Shown: piece after piece, positions 36,046-45,271 of the stretch
Numbering within the stretch: position 1 is the stretch's first letter
Layout: each line of letters begins with the position of its first letter
Assembly (NCBI RefSeq): GCF_014843825.1
Contig: NZ_JHQR01000048.1
Location: forward strand, 1-57,931
Length of the DNA stretch: 57,931 nucleotides
From: Mesorhizobium silamurunense
Lineage (GTDB): Bacteria > Pseudomonadota > Alphaproteobacteria > Rhizobiales > Rhizobiaceae
Direction of reading: 5' to 3'
Position numbers and translations under genes: made by a program
Notes under the pieces: generated by a model
The model's database searches: none
Told to the model about the DNA's origin: nothing
Seen by the model: only the letters and a program-made list of their open reading frames with translations

Positions 36046-37686
36046 ATGGCCAATCCCTACGAACAGGACCTCGACAGGAACGCCGCCAACCACCAGCCGT
36101 TGACGCCGCTCACCTATCTGGAGCGTGCGGCCAAGACCTATCCCGACCACGTCGCCATCATCCATGGCAGCCAGCGCATCTCCTATCGCGATTTCTGGCG
36201 ACGCTCGCTGAAGCTAGCCTCGGCGCTGTCGCGGCGCGGCATCGGCAAGGGCGACACGGTGACGGTGATGCTGTCCAACACGCCCCCGATGCTGGAAGCG
36301 CATTTCGGCGTGCCGATGACCAAAGCGGTGCTGCATTCGCTGAATACCCGTCTCGACGCCGCCGTCATCGCCTTCCAGCTCGACCATGCCGACACCAAAG
36401 TGCTGATCGTCGACCGCGAGTTCTCCGGTGTCGTCAGGGAAGCGCTGGCATTGGCCAAGGCCAAGCCATTGGTCATCGATTATGACGATCCGGACTACTC
36501 GGGTGATGCTCCCTATCCGAAGGGCGAGCGGATCGGAACGCTCGACTATGAGGACTTCGTCGCCGGCGGCGACGAGGCCTTTGCCTGGTCTATGCCCGAT
36601 GATGAGTGGGACGCCATCTCGCTCAACTACACCTCAGGCACCACCGGCAATCCGAAGGGCGTCGTCTACCACCATCGGGGTGCTGCGCTGATGGCCTACA
36701 CCAACACCATCCATGCCGGCATGGCCAAGCATGCGGTCTATCTCTGGACGCTGCCGATGTTCCACTGCAACGGCTGGTGCTTCCCCTGGACGCTCGCCGT
36801 GCAGGCCGGCACCCATGTCTGCCTGCGCTGGGTGCGGGCCAAGCCGATGTATGACGCGATTGCCGACCACGGCGTCACCCATCTCTGCGGCGCGCCGATC
36901 GTCATGTCGGTGCTGATAAACGCGAAGGACGAGGACAAGCGCCAGTTCCCGCAGACCGTCACCTTCAACACGGCCGCCGCGCCGCCGCCGGAGGCGGTGC
37001 TTTCCGGCATGGCCGATGCCGGCTTCGCCGTCACCCATCTCTACGGCCTGACCGAGACCTACGGGCCGGCCGTCGTCAACGAATGGCACAATGAGTGGGA
37101 TGCGCTGGAAAAGGGTCCGAGGACGGCGAAGAAGGCGCGCCAGGGCGTGCGCTATGCCGCGCTCGAGGGGCTGACGGTGATGATTCCCGAGACGATGACG
37201 GAAACGCCGGCCGACGGCGAGACGATCGGCGAGGTCATGTTCCGCGGCAACATTGTCATGAAGGGCTATCTGAAGAACCGCAAGGCAACCGACGAAGCCT
37301 TTGCCGGCGGCTGGTTCCACTCCGGCGATCTCGGCGTCATGCATCCCGACGGCTACATCCAGCTCAAGGACCGTTCCAAGGACATCATCATCTCGGGCGG
37401 CGAGAACATTTCGTCCATCGAGGTCGAGGACGCGCTCTACAAGCATCCTTCCGTCGCCTCCTGCGGCGTCGTCGCCCGTGCCGACGAGAAATGGGGCGAG
37501 GTGCCGGTCGCCTATGTCGAATTGAAGCCGGGCAAGACCGCGACAGAGGCGGAGATCATCGAGCATTGCCGCGGGTTGCTTGCTCGCTTCAAGGTGCCGA
37601 AGGCTGTGGTCTTCGCCGAGATTCCGAAGACCTCGACGGGGAAGATCCAGAAGTTCCGGCTGCGGGAGATGGCGAAGGGGGTGTAG
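36046..37686 (+). CDS. AMP-dependent acyl-CoA synthetase (DmdB/medium-chain type)
   Basis: A 546-aa adenylate-forming ligase: P-loop [11 protein letters not shown] (residues 195-205), [21 protein letters not shown], hinge [20 protein letters not shown] and C-terminal lysine motif [15 protein letters not shown]. The MFHCNGWCF motif and length are shared with medium-chain and 3-methylmercaptopropionate-CoA ligases, so the acyl substrate cannot be fixed by eye. ATG 36046 follows GGGGAGG; an in-frame GTG 39 nt upstream is less likely. Single gene, about 200 nt from the divergent SorC gene, followed by a RIME-like repeat. Confidence 0.9.
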   Translation: MANPYEQDLDRNAANHQPLTPLTYLERAAKTYPDHVAIIHGSQRISYRDFWRRSLKLASALSRRGIGKGDTVTVMLSNTPPMLEAHFGVPMTKAVLHSLNTRLDAAVIAFQLDHADTKVLIVDREFSGVVREALALAKAKPLVIDYDDPDYSGDAPYPKGERIGTLDYEDFVAGGDEAFAWSMPDDEWDAISLNYTSGTTGNPKGVVYHHRGAALMAYTNTIHAGMAKHAVYLWTLPMFHCNGWCFPWTLAVQAGTHVCLRWVRAKPMYDAIADHGVTHLCGAPIVMSVLINAKDEDKRQFPQTVTFNTAAAPPPEAVLSGMADAGFAVTHLYGLTETYGPAVVNEWHNEWDALEKGPRTAKKARQGVRYAALEGLTVMIPETMTETPADGETIGEVMFRGNIVMKGYLKNRKATDEAFAGGWFHSGDLGVMHPDGYIQLKDRSKDIIISGGENISSIEVEDALYKHPSVASCGVVARADEKWGEVPVAYVELKPGKTATEAEIIEHCRGLLARFKVPKAVVFAEIPKTSTGKIQKFRLREMAKGV

Positions 37687-37720
37687 CTCTTTCAAGTTGG
37701 CTAGGTCGAGTTCCCGGCCA

Positions 37721-37870
37721 CCCCCTCTGTCCTGCCGGACATCTCCCCCGCAAGGGGGGAGATCGGATGTCGCCCCTGCTTTCGCTAATCGCCCAACGTT
37801 GCAGGTTAAAGCGCCGCCAACGAAGCTGCCAATCTCCCCCTGCGGGGAGATGGCCGGCAGGTCAGAGGGG
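37721..37870 (+). repeat. RIME-like intergenic repeat
   Basis: About 150 bp with two large hairpins, ATCTCCCCC-GCAA-GGGGGGAGAT at the left and ATCTCCCCC-TGC-GGGGAGAT at the right; the outer ends CCCCTCTGTCCTGCCGG and CCGGCAGGTCAGAGGGG are inverted copies. Matches 53066-53204 in order and spacing. It fills most of 37687-38042 before the tetR operator. Confidence 0.85.
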
Positions 37871-37986
37871 AGTGGACGGAACGCAGCGCCGGAAAGTTGC
37901 CCTCCTGCCTCCTTCACCACCTGCTCAATGTCACCATCTGTCACCATTTTGTACGCGTACATCGATTTCGCGTTGACTCTTCGCTC

Positions 37987-38037
37987 CTTTCGATTTACGA
38001 GTGACGAAAGTTGAAATTCGTCACTCGTAAAACGAAA
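37987..38037 (+). promoter_or_regulatory. Long palindromic operator at the tetR start
   Basis: Perfect 15-bp arms TTTACGAGTGACGAA (37993-38007) and TTCGTCACTCGTAAA (38016-38030), 8-bp spacer, extending outward to CTTTCGA and ACGAAAG with one mismatch. It ends 5 nt before the tetR ATG, covering where a ribosome site would be. Probably the binding site of the TetR protein itself. Confidence 0.78.
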
Positions 38038-38042
38038 GCGCC

Positions 38043-38648
38043 ATGTCAGAAGCCGCCAACATAGTGGCCGACCCCGCCAGACAGGAGAATGTGACGCGCA
38101 TTCTCGACTGCGCCGAGCGCCTGTTCCGGCACTACGGCTACGGCAAAACCAACGTTGCCGACATCGCCCGTGAGCTCGGCATGTCGCCGGCCAACATCTA
38201 CCGCTTCTTTGCCTCCAAGGTCGAAATCCACCAGGCCGTCTGCGGTCGTATGCTCGGCGCCAGCTACGCGATGGCTTACGAGATTTCGCGCCTGCCGATC
38301 AGCGCCGAGGAGCGGCTGCGCCGCTACGTGCAGGCGCAGTACAAGATGACGCTGGAGGTCATGCTCGACGACCAGAAGGTGCATGAGATGGTCATCGTCG
38401 CGCTCGAGCGCGACTGGGGCGTCATCGACAAGCATGTCGACCGCATCCACGACCTGCTGGCGGACGTGATCCGCGAGGGCATAGAGGCCGGCGAGTTCAG
38501 GAAGCAGGATCCGGTCATCGCCTCGCGCTGCTTCGGCGCCTCGACCGTCATCCTGTGCCATCCGCAGATGGTCGCGCAGTGCCTTGCCAAAACCAACAGG
38601 GCGATGCCCGACGACCTCATCGACTACGCAATCAGAGCCTTGAAATAG
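38043..38648 (+). CDS. TetR/AcrR family repressor of the RND pump
   Basis: A 201-aa TetR regulator. The HTH lies in residues 30-62 (TNVADIARELGMSPANIYRF followed by FASK), with a ligand-binding C-terminal domain (TetR_C type ending in PQMVAQCLAKTNRAMPDDLI). ATG 38043 lacks a clear Shine-Dalgarno site because the operator palindrome reaches to within 5 nt. It is followed after 53 nt by the adaptor and RND genes, so it most likely represses itself and the efflux operon until a toxic ligand binds. Confidence 0.9.
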   Translation: MSEAANIVADPARQENVTRILDCAERLFRHYGYGKTNVADIARELGMSPANIYRFFASKVEIHQAVCGRMLGASYAMAYEISRLPISAEERLRRYVQAQYKMTLEVMLDDQKVHEMVIVALERDWGVIDKHVDRIHDLLADVIREGIEAGEFRKQDPVIASRCFGASTVILCHPQMVAQCLAKTNRAMPDDLIDYAIRALK

Positions 38649-38701
38649 CCGCCGCCCGCCGGGTGCCGGTCGACATTCATCTCCAGTTCGGGAGTGCTAA
38701 G

Positions 38702-39868
38702 GTGTCTTTGTCCAGTTCCATCCTCCGCAGGCTGCCGGCCGCCGGCCTCCCAGGCGTCGGCATCATTGTCGCGGCGCTCGGCCTTGCCGGCTGCAGCCAG
38801 GAAAAGGCAGCGGTCGTCCAGGAAGTCGTTCGGCCGGTGAAGGTCGTCGAGATCGGCGAGGCGCAGACCACCCGCCAGCTCGATTATTCCGGCTCGGTGC
38901 GCGCCCGCACCGAGATGAATCTCGGCTTCCGCATCGCCGGCAAGGTTACCGAGCGTCTTGTCGACATCGGCCAGCACGTGAACGAGGGCGACGTGCTCGC
39001 ACGCGTCGACCCGTCCGACTACGAGCTGTCGGTGAAGAGCGCCGAGGCGAGCCTCGACGCCGCCGAGCGCCAGGTCGAGACCGTCGATCTCACCAGGAAG
39101 CGCGCCGAGCAGCTTTATGCCAAGAACTTCGCGCCGAAGTCGCAGCTCGATCAGGCGGCGCTGAGCTATGATCAGGCGGTGGCGACGCGCGATGCCGCCC
39201 GTTCGACGCTGGCCCAGGCGCAGAACCAGGTCCACTACACCGATCTCAAGGCCAGCAAGGCCGGCATCGTCACCGCCATCTCGGCCGATATCGGCCAGGT
39301 GGTCGGCGCCGGTACGCCGGTGATGACGGTTGCCGTCGACGGCGAGAAGGAAGTGCTGATCGCGGTGCCCGAAATGGACATCGCCGGCTTCCGCCCGGGC
39401 AAGGACGTCAAGGCGAGCTTCTGGTCCGACGACGCGCTCACCCTGGACGGCAAGGTCCGCGAGGTCGCCGGCAGCGCCGATCCGCAGTCGCGCACTTTCG
39501 CGGTCCGGGTCTCGCTCCCCAACGATCCGCGCGTGTTGCTCGGTATGACCGCCAATGTCGAGGCGACAGTCGGCAGCAAGGCGCAACTGGTGTCGATCCC
39601 GCTGACCGCTATGACCGAGAAGGACGGCAAGCACATCGTCTGGACGGTCGACCGCTCCTCCGACACGGTGCATCCGCGCCCGATCAAGGTGGCGAACTTC
39701 ACCGCCGACGGTGTCGCCGTTGCCGATGGCCTGAAGCAGGGCGACGTGGTGGTTGCCGCCGGCACGCAATTCATGACCGAGAACCTGAAGGTCAAGCTTT
39801 CCGGCGACATCGCCCAGCAATCCGCTTCGGCGGAGGACAACGTCGCTACCACTAGCAGCCTGCGCTGA
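38702..39868 (+). CDS. Efflux RND transporter periplasmic adaptor lipoprotein
   Basis: A 388-aa membrane-fusion protein. Signal peptide with lipobox LAGC (Cys31), then lipoyl halves GFRIAGKVTERLVDIGQHVN (about 75-95) and TDLKASKAGIVTAISADIGQ with a helical hairpin between (about 115-175), beta-barrel and membrane-proximal domains. It links the inner-membrane pump to an outer-membrane channel, whose gene is not here. GTG 38702 is the start; the ribosome site GGGAG is weakly placed. Its TGA shares its last base with the start of a palindromic repeat. Confidence 0.9.
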   Translation: MSLSSSILRRLPAAGLPGVGIIVAALGLAGCSQEKAAVVQEVVRPVKVVEIGEAQTTRQLDYSGSVRARTEMNLGFRIAGKVTERLVDIGQHVNEGDVLARVDPSDYELSVKSAEASLDAAERQVETVDLTRKRAEQLYAKNFAPKSQLDQAALSYDQAVATRDAARSTLAQAQNQVHYTDLKASKAGIVTAISADIGQVVGAGTPVMTVAVDGEKEVLIAVPEMDIAGFRPGKDVKASFWSDDALTLDGKVREVAGSADPQSRTFAVRVSLPNDPRVLLGMTANVEATVGSKAQLVSIPLTAMTEKDGKHIVWTVDRSSDTVHPRPIKVANFTADGVAVADGLKQGDVVVAAGTQFMTENLKVKLSGDIAQQSASAEDNVATTSSLR

Positions 39869-39934
39869 TGCTTGTCGCCCAAAAGTGCGAAGCGGTTTTG
39901 GGGGAACGACATGCATCAAACTAAGACTTGAAGC
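39868..39934 (+). repeat. Palindromic repeat overlapping the adaptor stop codon
   Basis: ATGCTTGTCGCCCAAAA (from 39868) pairs with TTTTGGGGGAACGACATGCAT (ends 39916, loop GTGCGAAGCGG). The following CATCAAACTAAGACTTGAAGC matches the extension in the copy at 10591. The remaining 39935-40177 shows no gene or hairpin I can support. Confidence 0.8.
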
Positions 39935-40177
39935 CAGGCGAAAGAACGCCTTTCCCGTCCTCGCTGCGCGAGCCGCGAGCCGGGGAGGGCATGGGTTCCG
40001 GGCGGCGAACGCGCCTGATCGACGAGACGCCGGCTGTTGGTATCCCCCGCACCACGGCCGCGTCCAGCGCGATTGCGAGTCTCTCTCCGCTTGAGGTGCT
40101 CGCCGCCCGGAAGCCACCGAGCAATTCATGAGTAATGGCAAGCGTGCCTTGCCGGCCAATTGGACTGGACTTGCGCC

Positions 40178-43100
40178 ATGACCACGGACAGCAGCACTGA
40201 AAAGCGGCCTTTCAATCTCTCGCGCTGGGCGATCGGGCATCCGAGCATCGCGCGCTTCCTGTTCGGCCTGATCATCCTGGCCGGCGCGCTCGGCCTGATG
40301 CGCATGGGCCAGAAGGAAGACCCCGACTTCACTTTCCGCGTCATGGTGGTGCAGGCTGTCTGGCCGGGCGCCTCGATCCAGGACATGGAAGACCAGGTGG
40401 TCAACAAGATCGAGCGCAAGCTGCAGGAAACGCCGCATCTCGATTTCGTCCGCTCCTACACCCGCGCCGGCAGCGCCATCATCACCTTGCAGGTCAAGGG
40501 CGACACCAATGCCGAGCAGGTGAAAGACGCCTTCTACCAGGTGCGCAAGAAGGTCGGCGATATCGCCAATGAACTGCCACAGGGCCTGCTCGGCCCCTAT
40601 TTCAACGACGAGTTCGGCGACACCTTCATCACGCTGCATTCGATCAGCGGCGACGGCTTCACCTATCCGGAGCTGAAGAAATTCGCCATCCAGGCGCGCG
40701 ACATGTTGTTGACGACGCCCGGCGTCGAGAAGGCCGTCATCATCGGCGACCAGCCCGAGAAGATCTATATCGACGTCTCCTCCAAGGCGCTCGCCGAGCG
40801 CGGCCTGACCATCCTCGACCTGCAGAACGCCGTCAAAGGGCAGAACGCCGTCGATCCGGCGGGCTCGGTCGACACCGGCCTGCGCTCTGTGCGCATCTCT
40901 GTCGAGGGCGACGTCACCAGGGCCGCCGACATCCGCGAGCTGAGGCTGCGCGCCGGCAACCAGGTGACGCGCCTCGGCGACATCGCCACCGTCACCTCGG
41001 GTCTCGAGGATCCGTATCAGCGCAAGTACCGCTTCAACGGCCACGAGAGCGTCCAGGTCGGCGTCGTCATGGCCAAGGGCTTCAACGTCAGGGACGTCGG
41101 CAAGGATGTCGAGGCGACCTACAAGCGCTTCGAGGAAGGGCTGCCTTACGGCGTTGCGGTCGACCAGATCTCCGATCAGCCCGAGGTGGTCAAGGACGCG
41201 GTGAACGAGTTCATGGAGGCGCTCGGCGAAGCGCTGCTGATCGTGCTGGTCGTCTCGTTCCTGTCGATCGGCTGGCGCTCGGGCCTGGTGATCGCGATCG
41301 CCATTCCGCTGGTTTTGGCCGCCACCTTCGCCATCATGTACGAAATCGGCATCGACCTGCAGCGCATCTCGCTCGGCGCGCTGATCATCGCTCTCGGCCT
41401 TTTGGTCGATGACGCCATGATCGTCGTCGAGATGATGGAGCGAAAGCTGGAGGAGGGGCTGGTCAAGATCGAGGCGGCAAGCTTTGCCTATTCCTCGACC
41501 GCCTTCCCGATGCTCACCGGCACGCTGATCACCACCGCCGGCTTCATCCCGGTCGGCTTTGCGGCCTCCACCGCCGGCGAATATGTGCGCACGCTGTTCT
41601 ATGTCGTCGGCATCGCGCTGGTCGTGTCGTGGTTCGTGGCGGTCTATTTCACGCCGTGGCTGGGCTACATGATCCTGAAGCAGCGCAAGCACGCCGGCAC
41701 CCATCACGACGTCTTCGATACGCGCTTCTACCGGCGGCTGCGCTCGACGGTCACCTGGGCCGTGCGCCACCGCATCATCGTGCTGGTGATGACGCTGGTC
41801 ACCTTCGGCACCAGCCTGTGGGCCTTCCAGTTCATTCCGCAGAACTTCTTCCCGCAGTCGTCGCGTCCGGAAATCCTCGTTGATCTCTGGCTGCCCGAGG
41901 GCACCAGCATCAAGGAGGTCGAGAGCCAGGCCAAGGCGCTGGAAGCCAGGATGATGGACGACCAGGACAAGCGCTTCATCGCCACTTACATTGGCGAAGG
42001 CGCGCCGCGCTTCTTCCTGCCGCTCGACCAGCAGCTCAGGAATCCGAACTTTGCCCAGCTCCTGGTCATGGCCAAGGACGAGCCGGCGCGCGAGCGGCTG
42101 ATCGTCAAGCTGCGCTCGATCCTTGCCAAGGACTTCCCCTCGATCCGCGGCAAGGTCGATCGGCTGTTCCTCGGACCGCCGACCGGCTGGCCGGTGCAGA
42201 TGCGCGTCATGGGTCCGGACCGCCAGGAAGTGCGCCGCATCGCCGACGAGGTGAAGGCGAGGTTCCAGGCGAACCCGCTGCTCGGCGCCGTGCATGACGA
42301 CTGGCTGGAGCCGGTGCCGGCAATGAAGCTGGTGATCGACCAGGATCGCGCCCGTGCACTCGGCGTCACCTCGCAGCGCATCCGCCAGATGCTGCAGGCC
42401 ACCATGTCCGGCGCGCCGCTCGACGATTTCCGCGATGGCGAGGAGACGGTGTCTATCGTCGCCCGCGAGCCGGAGGCGAGCCGCCGCCTGCTGTCCTCGG
42501 TCGACTCTGTCTATATCCCGACGGACTTCGGCGGCTCGGTGCCGCTGTCGCAAGTGGCCAAGGTCGTGCCCGTCATGGAGCAGGGCGTCGAATGGCGGCG
42601 CGACCGCCTGCCGACCATCAGTGTGCGCGCCACGCTGCCGGACGGCGTGCAGTCGAACGACGTCGTCACCAGGATGTACAACGACATGAAGGGACTGCGC
42701 GACGGTCTCGCGCCCGGCTACAAGATCGAGATCCAGGGCGGCGCGGAGGATTCGGCCGAAAGCCAGGCCTCGATCGCGGCCAAAGCGCCGATCATGCTCG
42801 CCATCATCGTCATATTGCTGATGGTCCAGCTGCAGCATTTCGGCAAGTCGATGCTGGTGCTGGCCACCGGTCCGCTTGGCATCATCGGCGCCGCGGCAGC
42901 ACTTCTGATCAGCGGCGCGCCGTTCGGCTTCGTCGCCATCCTCGGCGTCATCGCGCTGCTCGGTATCATCATGCGCAACTCGATCATCCTCGTCGACCAG
43001 ATCGACCAGGACATCGCGGCGGGCATGGAGCGATCGGAGGCGATCGTCGGCGCGGCCGTCCGCCGCTTCCGCCCGATCATGCTGACGGCGCTGACCGCCG

Positions 43101-43327
43101 TGCTGGCGCTGATCCCGATCTCACGCGCCGTCTTCTGGGGACCGCTGGCCTACGCCATGATGGGCGGCATCCTCGTCGCCACCGTGCTCACCATCCTGGT
43201 GCTGCCGGCGGGCTACGCCCTGTTCTTCGGCCGCGAGCCGAAGAAAGCCAAGACCGACGAGCAGGCGCCGGAGCCGGAGCAGATCGAAGGCATCGAAAGG
43301 CCGCAGCTGGCGCTGGCTGCGGAATAA
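40178..43327 (+). CDS. RND family efflux pump inner-membrane subunit
   Basis: A 1049-aa AcrB/MexB-like pump with helix 1 near residues 25-45, a large periplasmic porter domain, helices 2-6 (about 345-540), a second porter domain and helices 7-12 (about 860-1030). The proton-relay pair Asp411-Asp412 is present in LGLLVDDAMIVVEMMERKLE, as in AcrB Asp407/408. ATG 40178 is chosen; an in-frame TTG 18 nt upstream is possible. No strong Shine-Dalgarno site is seen. Drugs, bile or plant compounds are likely substrates; RND adaptor gene upstream, no outer-membrane channel gene. Confidence 0.93.
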   Translation: MTTDSSTEKRPFNLSRWAIGHPSIARFLFGLIILAGALGLMRMGQKEDPDFTFRVMVVQAVWPGASIQDMEDQVVNKIERKLQETPHLDFVRSYTRAGSAIITLQVKGDTNAEQVKDAFYQVRKKVGDIANELPQGLLGPYFNDEFGDTFITLHSISGDGFTYPELKKFAIQARDMLLTTPGVEKAVIIGDQPEKIYIDVSSKALAERGLTILDLQNAVKGQNAVDPAGSVDTGLRSVRISVEGDVTRAADIRELRLRAGNQVTRLGDIATVTSGLEDPYQRKYRFNGHESVQVGVVMAKGFNVRDVGKDVEATYKRFEEGLPYGVAVDQISDQPEVVKDAVNEFMEALGEALLIVLVVSFLSIGWRSGLVIAIAIPLVLAATFAIMYEIGIDLQRISLGALIIALGLLVDDAMIVVEMMERKLEEGLVKIEAASFAYSSTAFPMLTGTLITTAGFIPVGFAASTAGEYVRTLFYVVGIALVVSWFVAVYFTPWLGYMILKQRKHAGTHHDVFDTRFYRRLRSTVTWAVRHRIIVLVMTLVTFGTSLWAFQFIPQNFFPQSSRPEILVDLWLPEGTSIKEVESQAKALEARMMDDQDKRFIATYIGEGAPRFFLPLDQQLRNPNFAQLLVMAKDEPARERLIVKLRSILAKDFPSIRGKVDRLFLGPPTGWPVQMRVMGPDRQEVRRIADEVKARFQANPLLGAVHDDWLEPVPAMKLVIDQDRARALGVTSQRIRQMLQATMSGAPLDDFRDGEETVSIVAREPEASRRLLSSVDSVYIPTDFGGSVPLSQVAKVVPVMEQGVEWRRDRLPTISVRATLPDGVQSNDVVTRMYNDMKGLRDGLAPGYKIEIQGGAEDSAESQASIAAKAPIMLAIIVILLMVQLQHFGKSMLVLATGPLGIIGAAAALLISGAPFGFVAILGVIALLGIIMRNSIILVDQIDQDIAAGMERSEAIVGAAVRRFRPIMLTALTAVLALIPISRAVFWGPLAYAMMGGILVATVLTILVLPAGYALFFGREPKKAKTDEQAPEPEQIEGIERPQLALAAE

Positions 43328-43342
43328 AAGGTGGCAACCTCG

Positions 43343-43380
43343 GATCATCCGCCATCGGCGAAAGCCGGTGGCGGATGATC
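43343..43380. terminator. Hairpin with GAAA tetraloop after the RND gene
   Basis: GATCATCCGCCA (43343-43354) pairs with TGGCGGATGATC (43369-43380), and the inside continues as CGGC-GAAA-GCCG: 16 Watson-Crick pairs plus one U-G wobble. There is no T-run on either side, so it may be a stabilising 3' hairpin or a Rho-assisted end rather than a classic terminator. Confidence 0.55.
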
Positions 43381-43417
43381 TGCGTTGAGGGGCGTGCGAA
43401 AGTCGGCTGACCGGCCG

Positions 43418-43570
43418 TCAGCCGAGCTCTCCAGAATACGCGATCGCGACGCCGAATTCAGCGGCCGCATCGCGCATCGTGTGCCAGAGGCTCTCGGCGA
43501 AGGTCGCGAACACCAGGAGGTTGAACACGACCTGGCCGTCTTTCCGGTCCTTGCCGCGCCACAGCGTCAC
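43418..43570 (-). CDS. Possible small protein or gene remnant, 50 aa
   Basis: A minus-strand frame that follows the SDR gene by 31 nt. From GTG 43570 it encodes TLWRGKDRKDGQVVFNLLVF, ATFAESLWHTMRDAAAEFGV and AIAYSGELG. It is protein-like, and the open frame extends upstream to near the SDR stop (about 15 more codons, containing GRRWTTSV). No clear ribosome site; not recognised. Could be a small conserved protein coupled to the SDR gene or the tail of a lost gene. Confidence 0.3.
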   Translation of the reverse strand: MTLWRGKDRKDGQVVFNLLVFATFAESLWHTMRDAAAEFGVAIAYSGELG

Positions 43571-43601
43571 GCTTGTGGTCCATCGACGGCCGTCGGCCCC
43601 C

Positions 43602-44387
43602 TCACGACATGATCAGGCCGCCGTCGACATTGATGGTCTGTCCGGTGATGTAGGCCGCGTCGTCGCTGGCAAGGAAGCTGACCAGCCCGGAGACATCCTC
43701 GCCACTGCCGGCGCGGCCCATGGGGATGTTTTTCACCCATTCCGCCATCAGTTCGCCCGGCTTGTAGTCGCCGAGCAGTTTGCCCCATGCGGTGTCGTTA
43801 TAGGCCCACATGTCGGTGTCGATGATGCCGGGGCAGATGGCGTTGACGGTGATCTTTTCCCTGGCCACTTCCTTGGCCAGGCTCTGGGTGATGCCGACGA
43901 CGCCGAACTTCGAGGCGGCGTAGTGCGGCGTGTAGATGAAACCCTGCCGCGCCTGGCCGGACGCGGTGTTGATCAGCCGGCCGCCCTCGCCATGTTTGCG
44001 CATGCGTCCGATCGCTTCCTGGCAGCACAGGAACACGCCCTTGGTGTTCACCGCCATCACCTTGTCCCACTCGGCTTCCGTCATCGCCTCGATCTTGGCG
44101 ATGGTGATGACGCCGGCGTTCTGAACCGAGATGTCGACGCGGCCGAACTGCTTTTCGGCGAGATCGTAGAGGGCTGCGACCTCATCCTTCTTCGTCACGT
44201 CCATGCGCATCGAGGCGACCTTCGCGCCCGCAGCCTTCAGGCCGGCAGCGACCTCGTCGACGCGCGGGTCGATGGCGCTTATCACGACCGTAGCACCCTC
44301 TGCCGCGAAGCGTTTCGCCATGGCCGCACCTATGCCGCCACTGGCGCCCGTGACGACCGCTGTCTTTCCTTCAAAACGCTTCTGCAC
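43602..44387 (-). CDS. SDR family oxidoreductase (sugar/polyol dehydrogenase type)
   Basis: A 261-aa classical SDR: TGASGGIG (residues 13-20), QNAG near 90, catalytic Ser in NTASGQ, and Tyr156-xxx-Lys160 in HYAASKFGVVG. The C-terminus ends ITGQTINVDGGLIMS, usual for polyol or 3-oxoacyl-type SDRs. GTG 44387 is the start with GGAGAAAG upstream. The gene lies 12 nt after the other SDR gene, which in turn follows the ABC operon, so it is likely a sugar/polyol dehydrogenase acting on the imported ligand. Confidence 0.9.
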   Translation of the reverse strand: MQKRFEGKTAVVTGASGGIGAAMAKRFAAEGATVVISAIDPRVDEVAAGLKAAGAKVASMRMDVTKKDEVAALYDLAEKQFGRVDISVQNAGVITIAKIEAMTEAEWDKVMAVNTKGVFLCCQEAIGRMRKHGEGGRLINTASGQARQGFIYTPHYAASKFGVVGITQSLAKEVAREKITVNAICPGIIDTDMWAYNDTAWGKLLGDYKPGELMAEWVKNIPMGRAGSGEDVSGLVSFLASDDAAYITGQTINVDGGLIMS

Positions 44388-44399
44388 CTTTTCTTTCTC

Positions 44400-45164
44400 C
44401 TACCAGCAGACGAAGCCGCCATCGACGATGAGGTCGATGCCGGTGACGAAACTTGCGGCCCGGCTCGCCAGGAACACGGTAGGGCCGACCATCTCCTCCG
44501 GCGTCGCCATGCGGCCCATCGGCGTGTCGCGCTCGAAGATTTTCACCTGCTCGGCGACTTCCGGCCGCTTGTTCATCGGCGTCAGCGTGTAGCCGGGGCT
44601 CACCACATTGACGCGCAGGCCGCGATCGGCCCACTCCATGGCGAGGCTCTTCGACATGTGGATCACCGCCGCCTTGGATGAATTGTAGTGCGCCTGCGTC
44701 AGGCCGCGGTTGACGATCGAGCCGGACATCGAGGCGATGTTGACGATCGAGCCCTTGCGGCGGGGCAGCATCACCCGCGCCTCGGCCTGACAAGAGAGGA
44801 ACACGCCGCTGACATTGACGTCGTAGAGCTTCTGCCACTTTTCCATCGGCAGCGTCTCGGCCGGTTCGGCTCCCGCGACGCCGGCGTTGTTGACCGCGAT
44901 CGTCAGCGCGCCGAGTTCCTTTTCGATACGCTCGACCGCCGCCGCGAGGTCGCTCTCGGAAGTCACCGTGCCGGTCAGCACCAGCGCCTTGCGGCCGAGC
45001 GCCTTGATCTTGCCGGCCGTCTCCTCCAGCCCGCCTTTCGAACTGTGGCCGAAGCAGGCGACATCGGCGCCGGCTTCCGCGAGCCCGATGGCGATCGCCT
45101 GGCCGATGCCGCTGCCGGCGCCCGTCACCAGCGCCACGTCGCCATGAAGATCGAACAGTTTCAT
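44400..45164 (-). CDS. SDR family oxidoreductase (second of the pair)
   Basis: A 254-aa classical SDR: TGAGSGIG (residues 14-21), NNAG at about 93-96, Ser in NIASMSG, and Tyr160-xxx-Lys164 in HYNSSKAAVIH. Similar to gluconate-5-dehydrogenase and sorbitol/threitol-type SDRs, a family-level impression. ATG 45164 is chosen for the purine-rich GAGGGGAG just upstream; an earlier in-frame start adds 26 residues with no family match. 107 nt and a hairpin separate it from the ATPase gene. Confidence 0.9.
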   Translation of the reverse strand: MKLFDLHGDVALVTGAGSGIGQAIAIGLAEAGADVACFGHSSKGGLEETAGKIKALGRKALVLTGTVTSESDLAAAVERIEKELGALTIAVNNAGVAGAEPAETLPMEKWQKLYDVNVSGVFLSCQAEARVMLPRRKGSIVNIASMSGSIVNRGLTQAHYNSSKAAVIHMSKSLAMEWADRGLRVNVVSPGYTLTPMNKRPEVAEQVKIFERDTPMGRMATPEEMVGPTVFLASRAASFVTGIDLIVDGGFVCW

Positions 45165-45188
45165 CTCTCTCCCCTCTCTCTGAAAGAA

Positions 45189-45213
45189 GGGGCGCCAGTC
45201 CTGCTGGCGCCCC
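45189..45213 (-). other. Hairpin between the ABC ATPase gene and the SDR genes
   Basis: GGGGCGCCAG (45189-45198) and CTGGCGCCCC (45204-45213), perfect 10-bp stem, 5-nt loop. On the minus strand it is followed by TTCTTTC, so it may be a weak terminator or attenuator that lowers SDR expression relative to the transporter. Confidence 0.6.
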
Positions 45214-45271
45214 GCGCGGTCCGGTGCTTGGGAGGGTATCACCTGCTGCGCTTTGTTCCCATGTGTCGTCC

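Noticed and set aside
39928..40131. A 67-codon frame in the gap between adaptor and RND genes
   Set aside because: It begins inside a repeat, has no ribosome site, and is Arg/Ser/Pro-rich.
38624..42838. A 1404-codon open frame on the minus strand opposite the adaptor and RND genes
   Set aside because: It is antisense to two clear genes with full family motifs, has no recognisable domain and an Arg/Asp/His-rich composition typical of shadow frames in GC-rich DNA.
43479..44681. A 400-codon plus-strand frame spanning the SDR pair
   Set aside because: Antisense shadow; both SDR genes on the minus strand have complete motifs and ribosome sites.
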